Positions 1-5,717 of a stretch of 12,084 nt of DNA are shown here, piece after piece. Position numbers and translations under genes: made by a program. The stretch comes from CAXGUU01 sp964012875 (GTDB lineage: Bacteria; Pseudomonadota; Gammaproteobacteria; Ga0077536): positions 1 to 12,084 of the forward strand of contig CAXGUU010000073.1 of NCBI GenBank assembly GCA_964012875.1, in the 5' to 3' direction. Within the stretch, counting starts at the first letter, position 1; every line of letters begins with the position of its first letter. The notes beneath the pieces are model-generated. The model did no database searches. It was not told where the DNA came from and saw nothing but the letters and a program-made list of their open reading frames with translations.

Positions 1-1
1 C

Positions 2-397
2 GATCAATTCTGGCTCGATGCCATGCCGGAACAAAGCGCGCGTTACGGGTTTCCTGAAGCACCAGCATTCATACCTGATCGCTGGCTCAATGACGGCGAC
101 AAGGTCACGTTCTCTGATCAGGAAATGACCGTATTGCATTGCCCGGGCCATACACCGGGCCACGTCGTGTTCCACCATAAGGATGATCTCGCTTTCGTAG
201 GCGATGTCCTGTTTATGGGATCGATTGGACGAACCGACTTTCCGCGCGGCAGCCATGAACAGCTCATATCATCGATACGAAGTCAGCTCTGGCCGCTTGG
301 CGCCGATACCGTTTTCGTACCGGGACACGGACCTGAATCGACGTTCGGTAACGAGCGTAAAATGAATCCCTTCGTCGCAGATTTTCTGTTCGACTGA
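2..397 (+). CDS. gloC: GloC/YcbL-type glyoxalase II, 3' part (MBL-fold hydrolase)
   Basis: This is the C-terminal part (about 131 residues) of a metallo-beta-lactamase-fold hydrolase. The frame is open to the left edge, so the first ATG in the window (23) is probably internal. Visible motifs match the YcbL/GloC branch: LHCPGHTPGH with a metal-ligand His, the VGDVLFMGSIGRTDFPRG segment containing the bridging Asp, and VPGHGPESTFGNE with the last ligand His, followed by NPFV. The HxHxDH motif lies outside the window. Family members hydrolyse S-D-lactoylglutathione to D-lactate and glutathione in methylglyoxal detoxification, in the cytoplasm. The gene ends with TGA and faces the minus-strand operon that starts beyond 670. 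The family call is secure; the exact substrate is inferred. Confidence 0.9.
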   Translation, partial: DQFWLDAMPEQSARYGFPEAPAFIPDRWLNDGDKVTFSDQEMTVLHCPGHTPGHVVFHHKDDLAFVGDVLFMGSIGRTDFPRGSHEQLISSIRSQLWPLGADTVFVPGHGPESTFGNERKMNPFVADFLFD

Positions 398-501
398 CTG
401 CACCCGTCACGACAGCGCTGGCTCGGTTCCGAGCAGCTGTGCGACTTAGGATCACCAACTCGTAAAAAGTGTGTCAGCGAACTGGCTATTCGCCCATCGC
501 C

Positions 502-680
502 TGCTATGCTTAATACGAAGAGTGTCACTGACACAAGCCTGTCCGGCGAGACTGTGAGCAAATACTCTTAAACGACGCGTCAAAACCGCTAAGGTTTAAC
601 TTACCTGTCTAGGAGGACCTTGCTCAGCGAGGCCAAATCGCGAGCCCAAACCCCGCCTTAGTACGGGGTCTACTTTTTCT
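502..680 (+). ncRNA. Candidate small structured RNA between gloC and bufC
   Basis: No protein explains this convergent gap. On the plus strand there is an extended -10-like element (TGCTATGCT, 502-510) without a good -35. It is followed by a 6-1-6 inverted repeat GTGTCACTGACAC (522-534), a small hairpin at 583-597, and a stem pairing 615-623 with 627-634 (one bulged A) that contains part of an AGGAGG motif. A GC-rich hairpin (650-669) followed by TTTTT (674-678) ends the stretch. Together they could make an RNA of about 160 nt. The same structure could instead be a long 3' UTR of the glyoxalase gene. I recognise no known RNA family. Confidence 0.3.
650..680 (+). terminator. Probable intrinsic terminator (plus strand, possibly bidirectional)
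   Basis: A perfect 6-bp stem, ACCCCG (650-655) paired with CGGGGT (664-669), encloses an 8-nt loop. On the plus strand it is followed after four bases by TTTTT (674-678). Read on the minus strand it lies just after the bufC stop codon but is followed only by TTTGGG, so termination of the buf operon here would be weaker. Confidence 0.5.
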
Positions 681-1452
681 CAACCGCGCGCGTGCCAAGC
701 ACCACGTCACGCTGACGCATCCGTTCGAGTACACCTGCGGCCGCCTCGGCGAGCGCCAAAGGATCTTCGTGACCGGTTTCCCCGGCCAGGCGCTCAAACA
801 ACTCGAGTCCGGTAGCCGACTGGGTTTCCAGCATGAGCTCAATGAGGCGCGCAGTCATCGGGTTCAGATCAAGAAACCCGTATTGATTGTCGCGGTCGCG
901 AAACGCGGCGATTCGGGTTGCCCGCGGTGGGCGACTCTCGGGCCGGTAATCGGCGTCAATGACATGTACCGGGTAGCAATAAGTTTCCAGGCGCAATACC
1001 GGGTTAATGATCGGTATGCCATCCAGAAAGACGCCGGATGGGTCAATGTCCGCAAGATCAATATCGCGTTCATCGGCGCCGACTACCGTTTCGAGCCAAT
1101 CGAAATGCGCCAGCTCCGTCATAAATTCAGGCAGTTCTGTGCCGGCCTTGGAACCTTCGAGATAGTTCAGAAACTCACGAGCAACGTCCAGGAAAGCACT
1201 CGCTTTCGAGACATGGTGAATGATGTAATGTCTAACGAGCGCAGACCAGTCATCGTCGTCGATAACAGCGCGTACACGTGGATAATTGTCCTTCAGCAGT
1301 CCTTCAACATTGGCAAAGATCGCGTGTCGGTAAATCGCGATGCGCCGCTCTTCCTGATCGCCCGGGAATTTACGGTGATCCGGGTCGCGCAAATACGCCG
1401 TAAACGCCCGTTGCAGCCTGATAAATTCCGCTTGCGTTTCAGGCTGCGACAT
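670..1452 (-). CDS. bufC: BufC/HvfC-type DUF2063 partner protein of a MNIO RiPP enzyme
   Basis: This 260-residue protein has the DUF2063 (HvfC/BufC) architecture. The N-terminal helical domain (about residues 8-95) has the family patterns LQRAFTAYLRDP, RIAIYRHAIFANVEGLLKDNYP and FLDVAREFL. A variable linker is followed by a C-terminal domain (about 130-250). In studied MNIO systems the DUF2063-type partner binds the precursor and works in complex with the DUF692 enzyme that modifies its cysteines. The ATG start overlaps the end of bufB by 14 bp, so translation is probably coupled. The gene ends in TAG next to a hairpin. No signal peptide or membrane segment is seen, so it should act in the cytoplasm. 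The family call is strong; the partner role is inferred from homologous operons. Confidence 0.88.
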   Translation of the reverse strand: MSQPETQAEFIRLQRAFTAYLRDPDHRKFPGDQEERRIAIYRHAIFANVEGLLKDNYPRVRAVIDDDDWSALVRHYIIHHVSKASAFLDVAREFLNYLEGSKAGTELPEFMTELAHFDWLETVVGADERDIDLADIDPSGVFLDGIPIINPVLRLETYCYPVHVIDADYRPESRPPRATRIAAFRDRDNQYGFLDLNPMTARLIELMLETQSATGLELFERLAGETGHEDPLALAEAAAGVLERMRQRDVVLGTRAVEKK

Positions 1453-2284
1453 ATCTCTTGTGCGCCGCTTGTTGCTGAATACACTTGATTTTCTCGACCT
1501 CGGGCAGTATGTCAGGTAACTCGGGAATATTCAGATCGCGCTCGAGCAAGGTCGGAAAAACACCGAACTCGCGGTAGGCAACCTCGAGCAGCCGCCATAC
1601 ACGCTCAATCACATCGGCCCCGTGCGTATCGACAACGAGATCAAGGTCATCGTGAGCATGTCCGGCAATGTGCGCATACGCGATGCTTTCCCCCGGCAGC
1701 TGGATCAGGAACGTTTCAGGATCGTAGTTGTGATTGACGCTGTTGACGTAGATGTTGTTGACATCGAGGAGCAAACCGCAATCGGCTTCTTCGATTACTG
1801 CCCTGATGAAATCCAGTTCGTCGATCTCGTTTGAAAGCTTGAGGTAGTAAGAGGCGTTCTCGACTGCGATTTGCTGACCCAGAAAATCCTGCACCTCACG
1901 GATGCGCCCGGCAACGTGCGTGATCGCTTCCTCGGTGAACGGTATGGGGAGCAGTTCGTACAGGTGGCCATGGGAGGCGCAGAACGTCAGGTGGTCACCG
2001 TAAATAACGGCATTATGATCGTCCAAAAACTGCTTCAGGCGTTTGAGAAATGCCCAGTCGAGCGGATCAGGTCCCCCAAGATTGAGCAACAGGCCATGGC
2101 ATACAAGGGGGAGCCGGCTGGTGATGTCCTTGAAAGCGTGCCCCGGGCGGCCACCGACGCCGATCCAGTTTTCAGGTGCGACCTCGAGGAAATCGAGGCT
2201 AGTTGGAATTTCGGATCGCAGCGAACTCATATGAGTTCGCCGCAATCCGAGGCCGGCGCCGCTGACTTTGTAGGTCGGGGTCAC
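1439..2284 (-). CDS. bufB: DUF692 multinuclear iron-dependent oxidative enzyme (BufB/HvfB-like RiPP maturase)
   Basis: This 281-residue protein is a typical DUF692/MNIO enzyme, a TIM-barrel protein using two or three iron ions. Family signatures run through the sequence: GAGLGLRR (9-16), DFLEVAPENWIGVGG (31-45), PLVCHGLLLNLGGPDPLD (59-76), GDHLTF (96-101), VENASYY (141-147), LLLDVNNIYVNSVNH (171-185), AHIAGH (204-209), VVDTHG (217-222) and LLERD near the C-terminus. The conserved His, Glu, Asp and Asn residues in these blocks are the likely metal ligands. Relatives convert cysteines of precursor peptides to oxazolone/thioamide or thiooxazole groups. The start is GTG: the conserved block begins at residue 9 and no upstream in-frame ATG exists after the bufA stop. 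There is no clear Shine-Dalgarno sequence. The same reading frame runs through the 27-bp gap to the bufA stop codon. Codons 12-25 lie in a very strong hairpin. Confidence 0.93.
   Translation of the reverse strand: MTPTYKVSGAGLGLRRTHMSSLRSEIPTSLDFLEVAPENWIGVGGRPGHAFKDITSRLPLVCHGLLLNLGGPDPLDWAFLKRLKQFLDDHNAVIYGDHLTFCASHGHLYELLPIPFTEEAITHVAGRIREVQDFLGQQIAVENASYYLKLSNEIDELDFIRAVIEEADCGLLLDVNNIYVNSVNHNYDPETFLIQLPGESIAYAHIAGHAHDDLDLVVDTHGADVIERVWRLLEVAYREFGVFPTLLERDLNIPELPDILPEVEKIKCIQQQAAHKRYVAA
2211..2250 (-). repeat. 40-nt inverted repeat: 18-bp mRNA hairpin inside the 5' end of bufB
   Basis: The centre is a perfect 20-bp palindrome, GCGAACTCATATGAGTTCGC (2221-2240). The symmetry extends to 2211 and 2250 with two mismatches (2217/2244 and 2220/2241). 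Both mismatches become G-U pairs in the minus-strand transcript, so the bufB mRNA can form an uninterrupted 18-bp stem with a 4-nt loop. A second hairpin, CCTCGA paired with TCGAGG (2182-2198), follows immediately. The repeat covers a stretch of the protein between two conserved blocks. No T-tract follows, so it does not look like an intrinsic terminator. Confidence 0.85.
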
Positions 2285-2311
2285 CGGCCATACGGACCGA
2301 AGTCCGCTGTT

Positions 2312-2623
2312 TTACTTCTGCAGGTGTGGCATGGAGCAGCTTTCGCCTGCAAATGTGCCACACACCGCCGGGTCTTTCTCGCCAGTTGCAAGTTTGCCTT
2401 TGGCATATCCTGCTTTTTGATCGCCGCCGTAGGTGAACCCGGTTTCGTCATTAATCATGACCTTATTGCCCTGCATATCCATCGCTTCGCCTGCGACAGT
2501 TAAACCTTCGCCAAACTCGACCATTTGAAACGGATTGTCCTGCGCGGTTGCGGTGGACGCCAAAGCCATAGCCATAGTCGACCCGATAGCTGTTGCTACG
2601 GGCTTAAGATTATTTTTCTTCAT
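2312..2623 (-). CDS. bufA: Secreted RiPP precursor, HvfA/bufferin-like, with a two-cysteine core
   Basis: This 103-residue protein is the first gene of the operon. A signal peptide (residues 1-27: basic MKK start, hydrophobic middle, ASTATA before the predicted cut at Q28) leads into DNPFQMVEFGEGLTVAGEAM. That stretch resembles the NPF..EL..GY start of mature HvfA/BufA2 peptides. The only cysteines are C88 and C96 in VCGTFAGESC, followed by SMPHLQK at the C-terminus. Known precursors of this type usually carry EGKCG repeats or four cysteines, so this core is unusual. In related systems the modified peptide is exported and binds copper or another metal in the periplasm. A good Shine-Dalgarno sequence AAGGAAGG (2628-2635) precedes the ATG. 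The role is inferred from the operon; the product structure is unknown. Confidence 0.82.
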   Translation of the reverse strand: MKKNNLKPVATAIGSTMAMALASTATAQDNPFQMVEFGEGLTVAGEAMDMQGNKVMINDETGFTYGGDQKAGYAKGKLATGEKDPAVCGTFAGESCSMPHLQK

Positions 2624-2852
2624 TCGACCTTCCTTCTCAGAGGATCGTTATTGCGTTGTACAACGTTCATCAGCTGAACATGTGGAAGGCGGAATCGTCC
2701 TTATGCCACCCGCCACAACTCACAGCTTGAGGAGAGAAATGGTATCGACCGCGGTAGTATAAGTCTAGGCGCCAAGAGCGCTCAGCATACCTATAAATTT
2801 TATAGAAAATCATGGCGATGCGACATGACAAAACCCCAAGGAGAGGCCCACC
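2624..2852. promoter_or_regulatory. Divergent intergenic region between bufA and the Sel1 gene
   Basis: This region must hold the promoters of the minus-strand buf operon and the plus-strand Sel1 gene. It contains a perfect 12-bp palindrome CGTTGTACAACG (2654-2665), 30 bp upstream of the bufA start. A second inverted repeat, CTATAAATTTTATAG (2791-2805, 7-1-7), holds -10-like TATAAA on both strands. On the minus strand a TATACT box lies near 2757-2762 with a poor -35. I cannot assign a sigma factor and see no convincing ECF-type promoter. Confidence 0.4.
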
Positions 2853-2897
2853 ATGGGGCTCTGCGAAAACAAACGCATAACGCTATCGCTACGATGA
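2853..2897 (+). CDS. Possible 14-residue leader peptide overlapping the Sel1 gene start
   Basis: A small ORF encodes MGLCENKRITLSLR. It has the best ribosome-binding site in this area: AAGGAG (2838-2843), nine bases before the ATG. Its TGA stop overlaps the ATG of the Sel1 gene as ATGA (2894-2897), an arrangement typical of translational coupling. The downstream ATG has no Shine-Dalgarno sequence of its own. A hairpin (2842-2862, eight pairs with one G-G mismatch) holds part of the ribosome-binding site and has the start codon at its loop. Translation is plausible but unproven. Confidence 0.4.
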   Translation: MGLCENKRITLSLR

Positions 2898-3976
2898 AGA
2901 TTGTGTGTAGACAATGGAGGCCGGCCTTGGGAAATTTTCCCGGCTACGTTAGGCCGAGGGCTCGAATTGCCGTCGCTGTTATGACGACCGTTGGTCTGCT
3001 TGTAGTCAGCAGCGTTACTGGTGCAGAGACCGCCAGCGAAGCGTACCGGCGTGGCGATTTCGATATCGCACTGCGAGAATTCGAATTTCAGGCGAATGCC
3101 GGCGATCGCATCGCTCAGAACAACCTGGGTGTCATGTACCTCAAAGGCCGCGGCGTCGACGTCGACTATCGGAGTGCCAGGGATTGGTTTACCGCCGCGG
3201 CAGAACAGGATTTGGCTGGCGCCATGTTCAATCTCGGGATCATGAGCCTGCGCGGGTACGGACAGGTACCCGATGCGAAAGCCGCGTCGCAATGGTTTGG
3301 AAAGGCAGCCGAGCGTGGTGACCATGAAGCCCAGTTCTTTCTCGCCCTGCAATACACCCGCGGGAACGGCGTTAAACAAAGCCCGCAACTCGCCGAACGC
3401 TGGTTCGAAGATGCGGCAAATGGCGGACTTCCGGCAGCTCAATTCAACCTTGCGATGCTACATCTACGGAAGAATAACGGCGAAGATCAACAAGGGATCG
3501 CACAGAAGTGGCTCGAAGCCGCGGCCGGGAAAGAGCACGAACAGGCTCGACTCCACTTGGCGAAACTGCTTCTCCGCAGAAAGAACAACCCGTCGAGTGC
3601 AGAAAAGGCAGCGCATTTGATGCGCGGCCTGGCCGATGAGGGCAATGTCGAAAGCCAGATGCAGCTGGGTCTCATGTATACCTTTGGTCACGGCGTCGAG
3701 CCCGATCCGGAAGAGGGTCGGTTCTGGTTACGTCAGGCCGGATTGCAGGGCCACAGCGCCGCACAGATGAACCTGGCCGCCATATATGCGCAGGGGATTG
3801 AAACGGATCAGGATCTGATCAGGGCGTATGCATGGCTTGCCCTGGCAGCCGATACCAAAGCCGAAGCCGTATCGGTAAAGCATGACATCGAGTCGCAACT
3901 GGACGAACATCAGCGAACCGATGCCGAAGCGCTCGCCAGCGAACTGCGAGGCATCGCGTCCGAATTTGAGCCGTAA
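2894..3976 (+). CDS. Sel1-repeat (TPR-like) protein, exported
   Basis: From ATG 2894 this is a 360-residue protein. A basic N-terminus (ending RPRARI) is followed by a hydrophobic stretch AVAVMTTVGLLVVSSVTGA, a signal peptide or membrane anchor with a likely cut before ETAS. The remainder is about seven Sel1 repeats of 35-37 residues, each with the pattern A...LG.MY..G.GV..D...A..W...AA..G. The fifth repeat is less regular (ARLHLAKLLLRRKNN). Sel1 proteins are alpha-solenoid scaffolds for protein-protein contacts; the partner cannot be told. An in-frame ATG at 2825 would add 23 residues but has no ribosome-binding site, whereas ATG 2894 overlaps the stop of a well-initiated mini-ORF. It is divergent from the buf operon, but no functional link is shown. 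Confidence 0.88.
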   Translation: MKIVCRQWRPALGNFPGYVRPRARIAVAVMTTVGLLVVSSVTGAETASEAYRRGDFDIALREFEFQANAGDRIAQNNLGVMYLKGRGVDVDYRSARDWFTAAAEQDLAGAMFNLGIMSLRGYGQVPDAKAASQWFGKAAERGDHEAQFFLALQYTRGNGVKQSPQLAERWFEDAANGGLPAAQFNLAMLHLRKNNGEDQQGIAQKWLEAAAGKEHEQARLHLAKLLLRRKNNPSSAEKAAHLMRGLADEGNVESQMQLGLMYTFGHGVEPDPEEGRFWLRQAGLQGHSAAQMNLAAIYAQGIETDQDLIRAYAWLALAADTKAEAVSVKHDIESQLDEHQRTDAEALASELRGIASEFEP

Positions 3977-4015
3977 GCGGTTAGACTAGACGCGATCTCA
4001 ATAGCCAGCCGATAC

Positions 4016-4047
4016 GAAGATTCGAATCTTCCCGCTTGCGGCGTTTT
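4016..4047 (+). terminator. Weak candidate terminator or palindrome after the Sel1 gene
   Basis: A perfect 16-bp palindrome GAAGATTCGAATCTTC (4016-4031) is followed by a short CCGCTTGCGG inverted repeat and then TTTTT (4044-4048). The geometry is not that of a textbook intrinsic terminator, because the T-run is 12 bases from the longer stem and the second stem has a very small loop. It may instead be a protein-binding site. Confidence 0.3.
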
Positions 4048-4050
4048 TGT

Positions 4051-4239
4051 ATGTCATTTGTGAGTGTTGCAGACAGCCAGGATGAACAAACCACCCGAAC
4101 GCCGCAAAGTTCGGAATCGAAAGAAGAACCCAAATGCTTCCACGGATGTCAGCGTTGGGGGAAGCCTTGCAATGTCGATCCGAGCGGCGTCTACAAATGT
4201 AGGCGCACTTGTGAAAAGTTCGGCCAAATCTGCGACTAA
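4051..4239 (+). CDS. Small cysteine-rich protein with a duplicated C-x3-C-x6-C motif
   Basis: This 62-residue ORF has a polar, acidic N-terminal part (about residues 8-28) and a cysteine-rich C-terminal half. Two copies of a 13-residue unit align: CFHGCQRWGKPCN (29-41) and CRRTCEKFGQICD (50-62). They share three Cys and one Gly, with Q/E, R/K, W/F, K/Q and N/D conservative pairs, so the six cysteines look like the product of an internal duplication. Such a pattern is unlikely in a random frame and favours a real protein, possibly zinc-binding or disulfide-bonded. No signal peptide is evident. The TAA stop lies two bases before the TTG start of the nucleotidase gene, which suggests co-translation. 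No good Shine-Dalgarno sequence is seen; a TTG at 4036 is an alternative start. I do not recognise the family. Confidence 0.5.
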   Translation: MSFVSVADSQDEQTTRTPQSSESKEEPKCFHGCQRWGKPCNVDPSGVYKCRRTCEKFGQICD

Positions 4240-4241
4240 AA

Positions 4242-4916
4242 TTGAACACTCCACCATCCGTTGACTGGGATGCGATCGAGGCCTGCGTGCTCGATATGGA
4301 CGGCACCCTTCTCGATCTAAATTTCGACGATCACGTTTGGAATATCGTTTTACCGCAATTTTTCGCGGCGCAGAATGAAATAACAATCGAAGCAGCGAGT
4401 TCGCACGTCCGGTCTACGCTGGACCAGGAGCGCGGTTCCCTGAAATGGTATTGCTTTGAACACTGGACACGGGTATTTGATGTCGAAATGCCCAAGGTTG
4501 AAGAGCACGTAGAATCCTTAATCAGACGTCACTCCGACAGCACCGAGTTCCTTGAATTCATCGCAGCAAAACCGTGTCGGCGTGTCCTGGCGACGAATGC
4601 CCACCCGTGGAGCCTTGAACGCAAGCTTAAAAAGACCGGCATCGGAAAATACTTCCACGCCGTTATCAGTGCTCACGAATACGGATTCCCCAAGGAGGAC
4701 GATCGGTTCTGGAGGACGTTTTTTGAAACTCTGGACCTTGACCCGCAACGAACACTGTTCATAGACGACAACGAAGCGGTACTTGCGTCGGCCAGAAGTT
4801 TCGGCGTCGCCCACGTTTTCGGCGTTACCAATCCAAACAGTCGCGGCGAAGCCAAGTCCTACGACGATTTTGTCGGTCTCGATAGCCTCGCGCAGCTGGT
4901 TCCCGGCTCGACCTGA
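4242..4916 (+). CDS. yrfG: GMP/IMP nucleotidase of the YrfG type (HAD superfamily)
   Basis: This 224-residue HAD-fold phosphatase closely resembles E. coli YrfG, which dephosphorylates GMP and IMP to nucleosides. The HAD motifs are in order: motif I LDMDGTLLDLNFD (catalytic Asp nucleophile and the second Asp), motif II LATNAHP, motif III Lys in the YGFPKEDDRFW block, and motif IV FIDDNEAVLASA. GVTNPNSRG near the C-terminus and the LKWYCFEHW segment of the cap are also characteristic. The start is taken as TTG, two bases after the stop of the small Cys-rich ORF, because an in-frame TGA at 4212-4214 limits the N-terminus and no ATG precedes motif I; a CTG at 4230 is also possible. The length matches the family. 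Confidence 0.9.
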   Translation: MNTPPSVDWDAIEACVLDMDGTLLDLNFDDHVWNIVLPQFFAAQNEITIEAASSHVRSTLDQERGSLKWYCFEHWTRVFDVEMPKVEEHVESLIRRHSDSTEFLEFIAAKPCRRVLATNAHPWSLERKLKKTGIGKYFHAVISAHEYGFPKEDDRFWRTFFETLDLDPQRTLFIDDNEAVLASARSFGVAHVFGVTNPNSRGEAKSYDDFVGLDSLAQLVPGST

Positions 4917-4956
4917 CTCGAAGCGCGCCGTTAACGGTTAGACCACGGATTCCCCC

Positions 4957-5661
4957 TCAAGCGACGGGCGCCCATTTCGGCATGGCCGTCAGTTCGTGAA
5001 CCTCGCTGCCAAGCGCGCCAGCGCGACCTTCAAACCGCGTCAGGATGCGAGATCGCGGCCGCGGGGAAAAACAACGCCTGCCGGCAATATTGACCCAGCA
5101 CGCCAGTCCGTCGATCAGTTCCATAATGCACTCGGCGTAGTCGGAATCGTCGGTCGCAAAGCGAAAAACGCCGGTGGGCTTTAATGCGTTACGAACCAGC
5201 TGCATAAAATGCTCATTGACAAGCCGCCGCTTGCGGTGGCGCTTCTTTGGCCACGGGTCCGGAAAATAGACCTCCACACTGTCCAGCACACAAGACGGCA
5301 GAGATTGGAGGACGTCAACGACATCTGCTTCGATCACCCTGACGTTGTTGAGTCCGATTCGATCGCATGCATTTAAAGCGTGCCCAAGTCCCGGTCGGTG
5401 CACCTCGCAGGCAAGAAACCAGGTCGACGCTTCCCGCGCTGCCGCTGCGATCAGGTTCTCACCGTTGCCACATCCTACTTCGAGGCTCACACGACGCCGA
5501 CGCCCGAGAAGCTCAGGCAATCGTGAGACGGCGTCGAGGGACAAACCGTAAACAGGGAACAGCTCTGTCATCGCTCTTTCCTGCGCCGGCGTTATCCGTC
5601 CTCCGCGGCGAACAAAGCTTCTTAGCCTTCGCGACCGCGTCGTACCGTTGGAGGCTTCCAC
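4957..5661 (-). CDS. trmB: tRNA (guanine-N7-)-methyltransferase TrmB
   Basis: This 234-residue class I SAM-dependent methyltransferase makes m7G46 in the tRNA variable loop. Motif I EVGCGNG (61-67) binds SAM, CEVHRPG (85-91) holds the acidic ribose contact, and FPDPWPKKRHRKRR (133-146) is the TrmB signature that binds tRNA. FATDD (168-172) and ILTRFEGRA (206-214) complete the family pattern. The assigned start is GTG at 5661. The Shine-Dalgarno sequence is weak, and an internal ATG at residue 31 would still leave a full methyltransferase domain, though the conserved RITPAQERA segment just before it argues for the longer form. It lies downstream of the decayed MBL gene on the same strand and converges with yrfG. 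Confidence 0.95.
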   Translation of the reverse strand: MEASNGTTRSRRLRSFVRRGGRITPAQERAMTELFPVYGLSLDAVSRLPELLGRRRRVSLEVGCGNGENLIAAAAREASTWFLACEVHRPGLGHALNACDRIGLNNVRVIEADVVDVLQSLPSCVLDSVEVYFPDPWPKKRHRKRRLVNEHFMQLVRNALKPTGVFRFATDDSDYAECIMELIDGLACWVNIAGRRCFSPRPRSRILTRFEGRAGALGSEVHELTAMPKWAPVA

Positions 5662-5717
5662 CGACCGTCTTTTGAAGTCTGAATGAAATTACAGGATGGA
5701 ACCTTAGCTTCGCGTTG

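Noticed and set aside
769..1488. A 239-codon plus-strand open frame opposite bufC
   Set aside because: It lies fully antisense to a well-supported DUF2063 gene, shows no family motifs and has no ribosome-binding site; such frames arise from the codon bias of the true gene.
2739..2762. A 7-codon ORF with an AGGAGAG ribosome-binding site upstream of the Sel1 gene
   Set aside because: Very short, no attenuator-like structure near it and no obvious target residues; likely chance.
2810..3442. A 210-codon minus-strand open frame opposite the Sel1 gene
   Set aside because: The Sel1 repeats are clear on the plus strand; this is a shadow frame.
4064..4264. A basic 66-codon frame overlapping the Cys-rich ORF
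   Set aside because: It has no internal pattern or motif and overlaps the nucleotidase start, whereas the alternative frame shows a duplicated cysteine unit and ends just before the nucleotidase.
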